DNA of 64,000 bases from Tolypothrix bouteillei VB521301 (GTDB lineage Bacteria > Cyanobacteriota > Cyanobacteriia > Cyanobacteriales > Nostocaceae), in the NCBI RefSeq assembly GCF_000760695.4, contig NZ_JHEG04000001.1, forward strand, positions 3,382,452-3,446,451. Reading direction: 5' to 3'. A model generated the notes under the pieces. It saw nothing but the letters and a program-made list of their open reading frames with translations, was not told the DNA's origin and ran no database searches. Made by a program: the position numbers and the translations under genes. Within the stretch, counting starts at the first letter, position 1, and each line of letters begins with the position of its first letter. Below are positions 10,052 through 20,085 of the stretch, piece by piece.

Positions 10052-10357
10052 TTAATCCGTTTCCAAATGTGCTTGTGCTAAGAGCCTTTTGCCATGAATA
10101 ACTGCCGCAATTGTTACAGTGTTACCTTGAATCTGATAAATAATTCGATAGGTGTAAGCAAACAGTTCTCTAATGCTACCGTCATTAAATTCCGGAACAA
10201 TTGGTCCAGAAAGCGGGAGTTTGCTTAACTTACGAGAAGAATCAAGTATTCTCTGAACTACTGTGGCAGCATAGGAAGCGGAGTCACGAAATATGTATGC
10301 CGCGATCGCGTCTACATCGTCAAGCGCTTTGGGAGACCAAACTACTCGATAAGCCAT
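10052..10357 (-). CDS. ParE/RelE-superfamily toxin
   Basis: A 101-residue protein of the RelE/ParE plasmid-stabilisation toxin fold. It begins with the typical strand-helix stretch (YRVVWSPKALDDVDAIAAYI) and ends with the family strand signature RELFAYTYRIIYQI...VIHGKR. ParE members poison DNA gyrase and RelE members cleave mRNA at the ribosome. The sequence looks more ParE-like (start pattern, conserved R in YRIIY), but the target cannot be decided here. It overlaps the upstream antitoxin by 16 bp, which suggests translational coupling. The pair sits between prx and thrS and is the only recognisable toxin-antitoxin locus of this type in the window. Confidence 0.85.
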   Translation of the reverse strand: MAYRVVWSPKALDDVDAIAAYIFRDSASYAATVVQRILDSSRKLSKLPLSGPIVPEFNDGSIRELFAYTYRIIYQIQGNTVTIAAVIHGKRLLAQAHLETD

Positions 10358-10530
10358 TTACGTAAAAGCGCCTCGGCTTCCTCTTGAGAGATAGTGTCCT
10401 TACTGTCAGCTGCCAACAAACCCTGACGTACTTTTTCAAGTACGTATAGGTGATACTGAACATCCTCCACAGAACAATCGTCTGGTAGTTTGCTCAGCAG
10501 AGATTGGACTTTTTCCTTTGTAGTACTCAT
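10342..10530 (-). CDS. Small antitoxin partner of the ParE-like toxin
   Basis: A 62-residue acidic protein whose 3' end overlaps the toxin start. The N-terminal part (EKVQSLLSKLPDDCSVEDVQYHLYVLEKVRQGL) is helical, and the C-terminus (SQEEAEALLRKWLIE) is a likely toxin-wrapping helix. The size, gene order and overlap are those of an antitoxin that binds its own promoter and neutralises the toxin. A DNA-binding fold cannot be assigned with certainty from sequence alone. Confidence 0.75.
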   Translation of the reverse strand: MSTTKEKVQSLLSKLPDDCSVEDVQYHLYVLEKVRQGLLAADSKDTISQEEAEALLRKWLIE

Positions 10531-10565
10531 AGCATTTTTTTTAGTAAATTTATATGAATTATTTT

Positions 10566-10594
10566 TTAAGGGTAGGCAAAGAACCTACCCTTAA
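10566..10594. terminator. Perfect 11-bp hairpin between thrS and the TA pair
   Basis: Arms TTAAGGGTAGG and CCTACCCTTAA with a 7-nt loop lie just downstream of the thrS stop on the minus strand. There is no clear U-tract on that strand, so it may act as an mRNA-end stabiliser or a weak terminator. Confidence 0.5.
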
Positions 10595-10605
10595 TCTACA
10601 TTCTG

Positions 10606-12435
10606 TTAAAAGTTTTCGTACTTCGCAATGGCATCCTTCATCTTGTCTAAGACCTCTGAGACAGGCATAGTACCTAATTCTCCAGAAGCCCTAGTACGGA
10701 TACTGAGAGTATTACTTTCTACCTCTTTGGCTCCCACCACTGCCATGACGGGAATTTTTTCTTTCTCAGCATTGCGAATCAGTTTGCCAAGGCGATCGCC
10801 AGTGGTATCCACTTCTGCACGAATACCCAACATTCTCATTTTGGCTGCCACATCCTTTGCATAATCTAGCTGTCCTTCTCCTACTGGCAACAATCTTGCT
10901 TGTACTGGGGCTAACCACAAAGGAAAATCGCCTGCATACTCCTCAATTAAGATCCCAATCAACCGTTCTAAGGAACCGAAAGGAGCACGGTGAATCATAA
11001 CTGGGCGTTTGCGGACTCCATCTTCTGCCACATATTCCAAATCAAACCTTTCTGGCAGATTGTAATCTACCTGTACCGTTCCCAACTGCCACTCTCGCTC
11101 CAACGCATCGCTAAAAATAAAGTCAAGCTTGGGACCGTAAAAAGCTGCTTCTCCAATTCCCAAGAAATGCTCCATCCCTAGCTGTTCGACCGCACGCTGA
11201 ATAGCACCTTCTGCTTTTTCCCAAACATCATCCGAGCCAATATACTTATCGCTAGCCGGATCGCGAAAACTCAGTCTCGCTTTAAAGTTTTTGAGTTGCA
11301 GTTTGTTGAAAACAGATAAAATCAAATCCACAACATTGAGAAACTCACTATCTAACTGTTCTGGTGTGACAAATAAGTGAGAATCATCAACCGTGAAACC
11401 CCTTACCCTGGTCAAACCACCCAATTCCCCAGATTGCTCGTAACGGTAAACTGTCCCAAACTCTGCTAACCGCATGGGGAGTTCTCTATAGGAACGCAAA
11501 TCGCTCTTATAGATTTGGATGTGAAACGGGCAATTCATTGGCTTGAGAACGAAACCTTGCTCTTGTTGTTCGGCTTCTTCATCCTCTGCCATCAAAGGAA
11601 ACATATCTTCTTTATACTTCTGCCAGTGTCCGGAGGTTTTAAATAAGTCAACTCTGGCAATGTGAGGAGTCACGACTGGCAAATAGCCGCGTTTTAACTG
11701 TTCCTGTTTGAGGAAATCTTCTAGAAGACTCCTTAACAGAGTTCCTTTTGGAGTCCATAACGGTAATCCCGGTCCCACCAAGTCTGAAAAGATAAATAAG
11801 CCCAGTTCTTTACCCAGTCTTCGGTGATCTCGTCGCAGAGCTTCTTCCTTACGCCGTTTGTATTCGGCGAGTTGTTCTGGTGTTTCCCAAGCCGTTGCGT
11901 ATATACGTTGTAACTGTGCTTTATTTTCATCTCCACGCCAATAAGCACCGGCTACGCTTTCCAATTCAATTGCTTTTGGGTTAAGCTCCTTTGTACTTTC
12001 CAAGTGAGGTCCGGCACACAAATCCCACCATTCATTTCCTAAATGGTAGATTGTAATTGGTTCCTCTTTAATATCTGCTAAGATTTCTAACTTATATGGT
12101 TCGTTAATTTCTTTAATACGGCGTTCGGCTTCTTCGCGGCTAACTTCTTCCCGAATGACTGGTAACTTTTTATTAATTAACTTAACCATTTCTTTGTAAA
12201 TGGCTTTTAAATCCTGTTCTGAGAAGGGTTCGGGATTGTCAAAGTCATAGTAAAAGCCATTCTCAATCCAAGGACCGATGGTAACTTGCGCCTTGGGAAA
12301 CAGCCTTTGTACAGCCATTGCCATAACGTGAGAAGCCGTGTGGCGAATTTTTTTTAGACTCTCTGACTCGCTAGTACGCGGCAAATATACTATTTTTTCT
12401 GGTGTTTCTAGTTGATTGGATGATTCTGGCGGCAT
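10606..12435 (-). CDS. thrS: Threonyl-tRNA synthetase
   Basis: A 609-residue class II synthetase that charges tRNA-Thr in the cytosol. The editing domain metal motif is visible as HTASH (residues 32-36) and CAGPH further on. The catalytic core carries KPMNCPFH (zinc Cys), the TVDDSHLF region (zinc His) and the class II motif 3 stretch HRAPFGSLERLIG. The C-terminal anticodon-binding domain begins near VQARLLPVGEGQ. Compared with E. coli ThrS (about 640 residues) the N-terminal TGS domain is absent, as in other cyanobacterial ThrS proteins. The start MPPESSNQLE places the editing domain directly after a short leader. It is transcribed towards the toxin-antitoxin pair and has a 1.3-kb non-coding stretch upstream. 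Confidence 0.97.
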   Translation of the reverse strand: MPPESSNQLETPEKIVYLPRTSESESLKKIRHTASHVMAMAVQRLFPKAQVTIGPWIENGFYYDFDNPEPFSEQDLKAIYKEMVKLINKKLPVIREEVSREEAERRIKEINEPYKLEILADIKEEPITIYHLGNEWWDLCAGPHLESTKELNPKAIELESVAGAYWRGDENKAQLQRIYATAWETPEQLAEYKRRKEEALRRDHRRLGKELGLFIFSDLVGPGLPLWTPKGTLLRSLLEDFLKQEQLKRGYLPVVTPHIARVDLFKTSGHWQKYKEDMFPLMAEDEEAEQQEQGFVLKPMNCPFHIQIYKSDLRSYRELPMRLAEFGTVYRYEQSGELGGLTRVRGFTVDDSHLFVTPEQLDSEFLNVVDLILSVFNKLQLKNFKARLSFRDPASDKYIGSDDVWEKAEGAIQRAVEQLGMEHFLGIGEAAFYGPKLDFIFSDALEREWQLGTVQVDYNLPERFDLEYVAEDGVRKRPVMIHRAPFGSLERLIGILIEEYAGDFPLWLAPVQARLLPVGEGQLDYAKDVAAKMRMLGIRAEVDTTGDRLGKLIRNAEKEKIPVMAVVGAKEVESNTLSIRTRASGELGTMPVSEVLDKMKDAIAKYENF

Positions 12436-13202
12436 CGGCTATAAAATAATTGGCGAAACGATTGAACTGTTAACTTATGAGTTAAATTTATAACAAATAT
12501 TATTAATTATAATACACTTTTATTTTCATCTTGTCAGCTTTTATTTGTTGTCAGGGGGGAACCTTAGTATTTCAATATAACCATTTTTGAGTTCTTCCAT
12601 TCATTGTTTAACAACTATTAAGTCATGCATATAATCCAACCCCATACAGTTGCTTTTCCCTCATAATTCTGATAATGGTGAAGTAAATGTTCCGGGCTGC
12701 CCAACATCAACACAGCCCCAACTAAGCTTACTCAAGTTAATAAGTATGCCGTGCATTATCTTGGATTGGTGAGCTTCCGAACTGAATATAACTAGTTAAA
12801 TAGCTGTGGGTTGATTTTTACAAACCCAACTGCTTAATTTATTTCTAATAAAGACTTAGCATAATACTGTCAGTAATGACCCCGACTAATTTTAGATTTT
12901 CATAATATTTTACGCTCGCATTGCTCCTAGATGCATTCGTGTGGAATTTCGCAACTCATATCATCCCTCCTACCGTGTAGTAGCGGTTTACTGCTTGTGG
13001 TTCTAGTGAGTTTTGCGCGAGCTTACATAAGTTTAACTTAACTTATTGTTAACTAATAATTATAAGGTTACTTGTTGCCATATTTAGCGTTTTGGATTGA
13101 TTTTCGGGGAGAAATGGCAGTTAGATGGTGAGTATTCCAATGAATGCACATTGCCCTCAGAATAAAATTCTAGGGTTATACGCCCTCCCTTGTTTACCAG
13201 TT

Positions 13203-13230
13203 CCCTGGGGGCGGGAAACCCGCCTACAGC
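13203..13230 (-). repeat. Dispersed repeat with GCGGG(A/T)AACCCGC palindrome
   Basis: The element reads CCCTGGGGGCGGGAAACC then CGCCTACAGC and contains the palindrome GCGGGAAACCCGC. Two further copies in opposite orientation lie at 44831-44856 and 44875-44902 (CTGTAGGCGGG...CCCTGG). This makes it an interspersed repeat family of this genome. Confidence 0.65.
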
Positions 13231-13284
13231 AATGGTCTCACCACCTACTTTCCCTGGACTTACCATAAGGCAAGAACTTGATTG

Positions 13285-13311
13285 AAGCCTGCGTAGGCTG
13301 GCTTTGTTTGT
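13285..13311 (+). repeat. Dispersed hairpin repeat AGCCTGC...GGCTTTGTTTGT
   Basis: The element AAGCCTGCGTAGGCTGGC followed by TTTGTTTGT matches a second copy at 43301-43328 with a variable loop. It has the form of a stem plus T-rich tail. Confidence 0.6.
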
Positions 13312-13374
13312 GCAGCTGCGTTTCCAATCGTCGGCGTTTTTTCCCTCATTAGGATGCTCCCGCTAAATATGGCT

Positions 13375-13413
13375 GTTAGCTCCCCAAGTTCCTTAAAAAG
13401 CGGGGGAGCTAAC
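13375..13413. repeat. Hairpin with 11-bp perfect stem
   Basis: GTTAGCTCCCC at 13375-13385 pairs with GGGGAGCTAAC at 13403-13413 across a 17-nt loop. It is not near a gene end, so it is more likely a mobile repeat or structured RNA than a terminator. Confidence 0.5.
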
Positions 13414-13731
13414 TAACCCGTTACTCTAAGTTTTCTGAGAATTAGTATAATATTTTCAAAGTTTTCAAACCTTTAAAGAATCTATACTGTGTATTATTGA
13501 ACATACGTATATGCGGCAATTGCTGGCAATCTCGCTTGGAGTATTGATGGTTTTTTTAAGATCCCTCTGCGGAATCTGTACAACCGCATTTAGGAATTTA
13601 TATAATGGATAAAATGTAGCTAATGTTACAGATGCTGGAAAATTTCTGACTTATGAAAGAGATTTAAAAAATGTTAAGAATCTTAAATAGGGTTAATATT
13701 AGTATGAAAGTTAAGAATATGCTTCTCCTTT

Positions 13732-14070
13732 ATGCAAGACTCTAATCTATCGGAATCAGAGTTGCTGAAAACGGTTTTGCAACCATTATTAGAAGATTTT
13801 CAGTATTGGTTTGCGAGATCGCGCAACTTTTTAGAAACAGAGCAGCTTTCATTTATGAGTCCAAACGAACAATCAGACTTACTAATGAGAGTCAAGCAAG
13901 CACAAGCGGAAGTAAACACGGCTAAGATGCTATTTACAGCAACAGACAGCAAGGTAGGAATTGATATGGCAACGCTAGTCCCTTGGCATCAATTAGTATC
14001 GCAATGCTGGAATGTAGCGATGCGCTTCCGTCAAATGCGAGATAATGAACAACAGAGAGACAGCATATAA
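13732..14070 (+). CDS. Cyanobacterial conserved protein, DUF2605-like
   Basis: A 112-residue soluble helical protein with no signal peptide or membrane segment (motifs SESELLKTVLQPLLEDFQYWF and WNVAMRFRQMRDNEQQ). It resembles the DUF2605 family, which is confined to cyanobacteria and of unknown function. The next gene, of DUF2973 type, lies 188 bp downstream on the same strand; I recall these two families as neighbours in other cyanobacteria. Several in-frame repeats of acidic and aromatic residues suggest a helix bundle. Function unknown. Confidence 0.75.
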   Translation: MQDSNLSESELLKTVLQPLLEDFQYWFARSRNFLETEQLSFMSPNEQSDLLMRVKQAQAEVNTAKMLFTATDSKVGIDMATLVPWHQLVSQCWNVAMRFRQMRDNEQQRDSI

Positions 14071-14258
14071 GTCAAGATTCTTTAACATTTCCTAAGGGCA
14101 AGTGTATATTATGCTACCATTCTTTTTTCTGAGTTAAAAATTTTCATTTTATAAATACAGGCGCACCAACAGTGCGTTAAGCATTTGGTATCCTTTGGCA
14201 TTCACTAACTGCATTTAAAAACTTTTCATTAAAATTAGCTACTTCTGGAGGAAAAACA

Positions 14259-14564
14259 ATGTTGCACCTACTTTACATTTTTGCCTTTACTTTATTGGCT
14301 TTTATAGCAGTTGCAAATTTAATTCGCAATTTGATTTTATTTAGTTTTGATAGAGAGCGAGTGTATCCACCAAAATCTGTATCGTTAGGCGATCGCAACA
14401 CTCACAAATCATTTACACCCCATCCAGAGTTACTGGATGCGTCTGGTAACTTAATTAGAGAACCATTGTTAGTTATGCGATCGATCAACGTTGAAGACGC
14501 CCGTCAAAAGCTCGATGCACTTTACGAAGCTTCTCCAGGACAAAAAATCGAGAAAGAAGAATAA
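14259..14564 (+). CDS. Cyanobacterial small membrane protein, DUF2973-like
   Basis: A 101-residue protein that starts with a single strongly hydrophobic helix (LLYIFAFTLLAFIAVANLIRNLI, about residues 3-25) followed by a polar cytoplasmic or lumenal tail (HPELLDASGNLIREPLLVMRS). A good ribosome binding site (TGGAGGAAAA) sits 7 nt before ATG 14259. The family matches DUF2973 of cyanobacteria and plastid-related genomes; function unknown. It probably forms a unit with the DUF2605-like gene upstream. Confidence 0.78.
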   Translation: MLHLLYIFAFTLLAFIAVANLIRNLILFSFDRERVYPPKSVSLGDRNTHKSFTPHPELLDASGNLIREPLLVMRSINVEDARQKLDALYEASPGQKIEKEE

Positions 14565-14566
14565 AT

Positions 14567-14686
14567 TATGAATTATGAAGTATGAATGATGAATTATAAA
14601 TTTTTAAGAGTTTCATAATTCATCATTCATAAAGAATTATGAATTTTTAAGAGTTTCATAATTCATAATTTATCATTCATAATTCC
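14567..14686. repeat. AT-rich direct and inverted repeats (ATTATGAAT/ATTCATAAT)
   Basis: The 120 bp between the convergent DUF2973-like gene and the debranching-type gene consist almost only of GAATTATGAA, its complement TTCATAATTC, and two direct copies of a unit beginning TTTTTAAGAGTTTCATAATT. They can fold into long hairpins and probably serve as a two-way transcription end. Confidence 0.7.
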
Positions 14687-16966
14687 TTAAGCTTCTATCA
14701 CTACCCGAAGGTTACCGCGTTTTTTAGCAACGCGGCAAGCTGTTGTGCTTCCGGAACGCTCAAATTCTAGATCGAGAATTGTACCACCAACGCGCAAATT
14801 ATGTAGGGACAGACGATTTATCGACTCCGGTAAGGCAGGGTCGATAATTCGCAAGCAATTGTTGGGAGCATCTGGCACTAGGTTAACTATCATTTGCAGC
14901 AGTTGGAAAATGCTGCCTGTAGCCCAAGCCTGAGGCGTACAAGCAACAGGATACTGCACGGGGGCATTATCGCCATTGCGTTCGTAGCCGCAGAATAATT
15001 CTGGAGGACGACCGTAGGGCTGCTGATTAGTCATGTCGAATAAGCCCTCAAAAAGTTCCAAGGCTTGGTCGATCAAACCGAGGGAACGCAAACCCATAGC
15101 AATGAGGGAATTATCGTGAGGCCAAACTGAACCAATGTGATATCCCATGGGATTGTAAGCAGGTGATAAACTGCTTAGGGTACGAATACCCCAACCGTTG
15201 AACATATCCGGTCCGCGCAATCGTTCGGCAACGCTGTAAGCTTTTTCTGGGGTAAATATTCCTAAATGCAGACAGTGACCGGGATTGGATGTAATGCTAT
15301 CTACGCGATCGCCATCGCCATCCAAAGCCAAGGCGCAAAAATCTTGGTCTTCCATCCAAAAGTCTCTGTTGAAGCGAAGCTTCAAATTTCTGGCTTCTTC
15401 CGTCCATCGATCTGACAAATCAATGCGCTTCTTCATTCTAGCGATTTCTGCCAAGCGTAATTTGGCAGCATAAACGTAAGCTTGTACTTCACACAGGGCA
15501 ATTGGTCCGTTAGCCAACTCTCCTTTGCGGTTAACAATACAATCTCCAGAATCTTTCCACCCTTGGTTGGCAAGCCCCTTTTTAGATTTACGGTAGTAGC
15601 TGAGGTAACCCGTGTTTTTCATACTGCGGTCAATCCATTCCATTGCCGCTAGTGCATTAGACCAGAGATGTTCTAAAGTCTCTCCATCATGAGTCCAGGC
15701 ATAATACTCAGCATATAGCATCAGCCACAAGGGAGTGGCATCTACCGTACCGTAGTAAGGTGTATGAGGTATTTCCTGACAGCGTGCAAGTTCCCCAAAC
15801 CGCAACTCGTGCAACATCTTACCCGGTTCTTCGTCTCGGCGATCGTTCTCTACTTTGCCTTGGTAATTCGCCAGTATGTATAGAGTTTCCTTGGCAATCT
15901 GAGGATTTAGCATCAAAGTTTGAGAAGCCGTAATGATGGAGTCTCTGCCAAATAGTGCCGAAAACCAAGGAACTCCTGCGGAAACAGTCTTGTATTTACC
16001 AAAAGATTGGCGCAATAAATACATATCCTGTTCGGCACGCTCAATAATTCGATTAAAATAGCTTTTATCCGAGCGAATTTGTGTAATTTGGTGTACCCAG
16101 TTTTGCTCTTCCATCAACTCAGAAGCTTTTGCTTGTCCTAAGGTGATAGCAGCACTGACTGTAGAGCTCGATTGGTTGTTGGTTAATAAATTCACTCGAT
16201 AACCCAACTTTTGGGTTTCGTGGGAAGCCAATTCCAATCTCCAAATAGCCGTATATCCTTTAAAATAGTCTGGTTGCCGATACTGAAATTGAATGCGGGA
16301 TTCCATCACCAAACCATCAAGACCTTGATAGGCAAGTGAAATTGATTGTTCCTTATGCGTTGGATTTTGAGTTTGTGCCAGAACTCCTTCAAGGGAGGAC
16401 GTTTCCTCTGGCGCTTCCTCTACCTGCCGCAAAAGTTTACCCCGATTGTCCCGGCTATAGCCACGGACTTCAAATAGATCGGCAAAATCTGCTTCAAAAC
16501 TGATGCTAAGTTCAAAAGAAATGGAAGTTGTGCTATAATTTGAGACTTCCAATTCTTCAAAGAGAGCACCATTCAGTACAAATTCCCGACGAATACCCAA
16601 TGTATCTGGCCTCAGGCGTTCGTCTATTCTGGGGTTGGTACATAAAACCGATAGTGAAAATCCTTTGTCAGCCGTACTGCTTAGGAGTATGGGTGAATGC
16701 CCTTCAATTTGCAACTCCAAACGACTGAGGAATCGCGTATCACTGCAAAACAAGCCCAAACTCGGACCGTCATTTAACCCGCAACCAGAGACATTTCCGA
16801 GAGTGTCTGTTATAAAAAATAAATCATCGTCTTTAACCGTCAATGTTGGCTGCGGTTTTTCACTGATTACGCAGGGCCACTCTGAAATAGGTACTTGGTC
16901 AGCAGGAACAAAGGTTTTTCCGTCCAGAACAATTTTCTCCGGGGTCATGAGGGTATCCGGTGTCAT
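14687..16966 (-). CDS. Amylo-alpha-1,6-glucosidase / glycogen debranching-type enzyme
   Basis: A 759-residue cytosolic protein. The N-terminal beta-sandwich (about 30-290, beginning DDLFFITDTLGNVSG and FCSDTRFLSR) matches the GDE N-terminal domain. The C-terminal (alpha/alpha)6 barrel has the family markers PWFSALFGRDSIITA, GTVDATPLWL, NQGWKDSGD and YHIGSVWPHDNSLIA, with Asp/Glu residues typical of this clan. Such enzymes hydrolyse alpha-1,6 branches or related alpha-glucosides; the exact substrate is not proven. ATG 16966 is the first start, and an internal Met five codons later (MTPEKIV) is almost as good. It stands alone, convergent with the DUF2973-like gene. Confidence 0.87.
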   Translation of the reverse strand: MTPDTLMTPEKIVLDGKTFVPADQVPISEWPCVISEKPQPTLTVKDDDLFFITDTLGNVSGCGLNDGPSLGLFCSDTRFLSRLELQIEGHSPILLSSTADKGFSLSVLCTNPRIDERLRPDTLGIRREFVLNGALFEELEVSNYSTTSISFELSISFEADFADLFEVRGYSRDNRGKLLRQVEEAPEETSSLEGVLAQTQNPTHKEQSISLAYQGLDGLVMESRIQFQYRQPDYFKGYTAIWRLELASHETQKLGYRVNLLTNNQSSSTVSAAITLGQAKASELMEEQNWVHQITQIRSDKSYFNRIIERAEQDMYLLRQSFGKYKTVSAGVPWFSALFGRDSIITASQTLMLNPQIAKETLYILANYQGKVENDRRDEEPGKMLHELRFGELARCQEIPHTPYYGTVDATPLWLMLYAEYYAWTHDGETLEHLWSNALAAMEWIDRSMKNTGYLSYYRKSKKGLANQGWKDSGDCIVNRKGELANGPIALCEVQAYVYAAKLRLAEIARMKKRIDLSDRWTEEARNLKLRFNRDFWMEDQDFCALALDGDGDRVDSITSNPGHCLHLGIFTPEKAYSVAERLRGPDMFNGWGIRTLSSLSPAYNPMGYHIGSVWPHDNSLIAMGLRSLGLIDQALELFEGLFDMTNQQPYGRPPELFCGYERNGDNAPVQYPVACTPQAWATGSIFQLLQMIVNLVPDAPNNCLRIIDPALPESINRLSLHNLRVGGTILDLEFERSGSTTACRVAKKRGNLRVVIEA

Positions 16967-17953
16967 CAGCTAATATCCGTGTGTACAGGTCTACTTGTTT
17001 TTCTCAATCGCATCAGCGTCAACAGGAAAAAAGACGCCAATCCAAAATGATTTGAGCCACTGAGCCAAAATAATAATCGCATACCGCTGGTTATAGGGTC
17101 TGGATCTAACTCACGACATCAAATTTTTATCTAAGAAAGGCAGATAGCAGATGGCAGAAGGAAAATTTTCAGGTTTTCATTCAGGATTGAGCCATCTATA
17201 CACTCTGCACATTTGGGATTTTACAGTTCCAAAGTAAAGGGGGCGAGAAATCCCCCTTTAATTCCCTTGCGCCCGAGTAGCGAGCGTTTGGGGCTGCTTT
17301 CTTCAAAAGTCAGTCGGCACAATAAAACATAACTATGTTAACTTATGTTAAGAGCCTTAAAGCCCAGTAACTACTAACTAGTAACCACTAACAGACCCAA
17401 CAGATAAATGGGAATATGCGTTAAAATAGACTCAAACATAACAATTTTATCCATATAAGCGTAGATTTGAACTTTTCTCTAACCTATTTCTAACAGATTA
17501 AATAGATTTTTTTGGAAAGTTTTAAAAAAGAATAAAGATATTTTTAAGCAACAAAATTGTTGGCTCAATTACATACTTTAATATTTGAAATACGCGTGGG
17601 GCGATCGCTACACACTGTATCTCAATAACACATTACCGTCGTTTAACCTCTTGCGACTACCTAAAGTCGATCTTGGTGAACTATATTAGATTATGCAAGT
17701 CAGCTATTATTAAAACTTCCCAACATTAGCCGATGGATAACGAAAACGTACCATGGCTGTGGTGTGTGTGTTCTTTAGACCTCGAAGACTCACTTCCCAT
17801 GCCTCACTGCCAACTCCTCATTTTTTAGTGGAGAGGAGTTTCACAATTCTTTACATATTGCAACCATTTTATTAACTAAAGAGTACGTTGTAATTTGTAC
17901 AATGCAGCTGTGACAAGGATTTTATCTGAGATTGTGGCTACCAAAAGACATTG
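16967..17953. other. Intergenic region between divergent genes
   Basis: Nearly 1 kb between the divergent debranching-type gene and the DICT histidine kinase gene, presumably holding both promoters. A hairpin with arms AAAGGGGG (17238-17245) and CCCCCTTT (17254-17261) is the only strong structure. The last 500 bp are AT-rich. No gene is seen. Confidence 0.55.
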
Positions 17954-19963
17954 ATGAGCATTCCGACTTCCATGCTGAGTGAATTGCTACAGGCTCTACC
18001 CTACCTGCGGCCCCAGATATATTTTAAAGCTTCGTTAACAGCGCTCTCCCATGCGATGGAAGATCAAGTTTTGGCTGCGACTTTAGAGCAGCCTTTAGTG
18101 ATCGCAAGCTTTCAGAGAGAGCGATTTTACCGCCAAGAAGCTCATCGGTATCAGAGGCTAGCTCAGCGGAGCAATCAAATATACGTACTATCAGCACCAG
18201 AAACGGACTTCACCAATAGTTCCGAGTACTATGAAAAAATTGCCTTTGAACCAGAAGATGCGTTGAGTCAAGAGTGGCATTTAGTAGTCATAGCTCAAAA
18301 CTACGCGACTTGTTTGGTTTGTCGGGAAAGCGTTGGATCTATAACCAAAAACAACAAACTGCGAGAGACAAATCCTTCTCTGGACATGGATACAGCGCGG
18401 AGGTTTGAAGGAATTTGGACAGCAGAACGAGGTGTGAGTCTCAAAGCAGCTGGCTTGCTACTGAATAGAATTTTGGAATACAGACCGGAACTGTCTGACA
18501 AAATTGAACAAGCACGTCAAAGGTTTGGGTTGTCCGAGAACAACAGCGAAGTCACATCAGCATACAGTAATGAATATGCTTGTAACATCGATACTGACCC
18601 CTTTGTTCAACGCTTGGTGACTTATTTACAAGCAAGTCAGTATAAATTACACAAAGCTTATCGTTCCATTTCAGCCCAAGCACGAAAAGAGCGTTTGGTA
18701 AATTCTATTGGTACGGCTATCAGGCGATCGCTCAATCCTCAAGAAATTCTCAAAGTCGCAGCTCAAGAACTCGGACAGAATTTAGAAGCTTGCCGCTGTT
18801 TAATTTACCGCGCTCAAGCAACAGATGTCCAAGCCAAAATAGAACACGAGTTTTTAAGCCCTGGAGTCCCATCTCTTCTAGGAAAACCTTGGCCTTTAGA
18901 AAACAACCTCCTGTTTCGAGAAGTTGTATTGCAAAACGATGGTGTTTGTGTTATGGATACTCGAACGGATTCTTACATCAGTAGTTCCAAAGCACTGACA
19001 AAACTTGTTAAAAAGCACGGAATTCTGTCTTGGCTGATGGAACCGGTATTCTACCAGGGGCGGTTGTTAGGTATTGTTGAGCTGCATTATTGTAAAGAAA
19101 ATATACACGATTGGCAAACTGGGGATTTTGATTTAGTAGAAGCGATCGCCACACAAGTAGGAGTTGCGCTCATCCAAGCAGAAGCATACGCGAACTTAGA
19201 AGAACTGAACCAGCAATTAGAAGCCCTCGATCGCACGCGCAGTAATTTGATCGCAATTACCGGTCACGAACTCCGGACTCCCCTCTCTACAATACAAGTG
19301 TGTTTGGAAAGCCTTGCTACTGAACCAGATATGCCCTTAGAGTTGCGACAGGTAATGCTCAACACAGCGCTTTCTGACTCAGAAAGAATGCGAAAACTGA
19401 TACAAGATTTCCTAACGCTTTCAAATTTAGAAAGCGGAAGAGTAGAATGGCATCCCGAATCACTCACCTTACAGGAGTGCGTGGATTTATCCCTAAGCCG
19501 CATACAAAGTCGCTTTGACAAAGAAAATATCCCCACAATCAAAACTCAGATTGCACAAAACCTACCCCTAGTGAAAGCTGACGGTGATTGGCTAGTAGAA
19601 GTTTTAGCAAAACTCATAGACAATGCGTGTAAATTTACACCTGTAGACGGAACCATCACAGTCAAGGCGGAGCGCAACAATCAAAAAATGGTTGAGGTCA
19701 CAGTAGCGGATACCGGGCGGGGAATTGAACCGAATCGCTTAGAAATCGTATTTGACCGCTTTTACCAAGAAGAAGGAGCACTGCGGCGTACCACAGGTGG
19801 AACCGGGCTTGGATTAGCAATTTGTCGTCAAATTGTCAATGGTTGGGGAGGAGAAATTTGGGCTGAATCCGGCGGCAAAAACAAAGGCAGTCAGTTTCAC
19901 TTTACCATACCCATTATTGAGAACAGCCAAGAGCAAAAACCTTCAAAAGTCAAGAGTAAATAA
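17954..19963 (+). CDS. DICT-GAF sensor histidine kinase
   Basis: A protein of about 669 residues with no membrane segment. The N-terminal 150 residues match the DICT sensory domain (FKASLTALSHAMEDQVL, then IASFQRERFYRQEAHRY), a domain linked to light or redox signalling in cyanobacteria. A GAF domain follows (about 250-410), then HisKA with TGHELRTPLS (His about 438) and HATPase_c with DNACKFTP, DTGRGIEP and TGLGLAICRQI. It should autophosphorylate on His438 in the cytosol; no receiver partner is encoded beside it. The frame also opens with TTG at 17951, but the adjacent ATG at 17954 is the natural start. psaD follows 122 bp downstream on the same strand. Confidence 0.92.
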   Translation: MSIPTSMLSELLQALPYLRPQIYFKASLTALSHAMEDQVLAATLEQPLVIASFQRERFYRQEAHRYQRLAQRSNQIYVLSAPETDFTNSSEYYEKIAFEPEDALSQEWHLVVIAQNYATCLVCRESVGSITKNNKLRETNPSLDMDTARRFEGIWTAERGVSLKAAGLLLNRILEYRPELSDKIEQARQRFGLSENNSEVTSAYSNEYACNIDTDPFVQRLVTYLQASQYKLHKAYRSISAQARKERLVNSIGTAIRRSLNPQEILKVAAQELGQNLEACRCLIYRAQATDVQAKIEHEFLSPGVPSLLGKPWPLENNLLFREVVLQNDGVCVMDTRTDSYISSSKALTKLVKKHGILSWLMEPVFYQGRLLGIVELHYCKENIHDWQTGDFDLVEAIATQVGVALIQAEAYANLEELNQQLEALDRTRSNLIAITGHELRTPLSTIQVCLESLATEPDMPLELRQVMLNTALSDSERMRKLIQDFLTLSNLESGRVEWHPESLTLQECVDLSLSRIQSRFDKENIPTIKTQIAQNLPLVKADGDWLVEVLAKLIDNACKFTPVDGTITVKAERNNQKMVEVTVADTGRGIEPNRLEIVFDRFYQEEGALRRTTGGTGLGLAICRQIVNGWGGEIWAESGGKNKGSQFHFTIPIIENSQEQKPSKVKSK

Positions 19964-20085
19964 TTGAAGAGCCATTAGCCATTAGCCATTAGCAATTACC
20001 AAAAACTGTTACAGTCTATGACGTAATCGCAATATAAGGCTAGCTGCGGTGATAGTATGCCCTAAAAACGTTGAGAGAGAACTCT

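Larger units (their letters stand above)
12436..13731. other. Long intergenic region with dispersed repeats
   Basis: Nearly 1.3 kb without a convincing gene between the divergent thrS and the DUF2605-like gene. It is AT-rich in the first 600 bp. It then contains three repeat or hairpin elements listed separately (13203-13230, 13285-13311, 13375-13413). A 60-codon frame at 13084-13266 is produced by the repeats and is not believed. Confidence 0.6.

Noticed and set aside
13084..13266. A 60-codon minus-strand open frame
   Set aside because: It runs through the palindromic repeat at 13203-13230 and has no ribosome site or family likeness; it is a by-product of the repeat.
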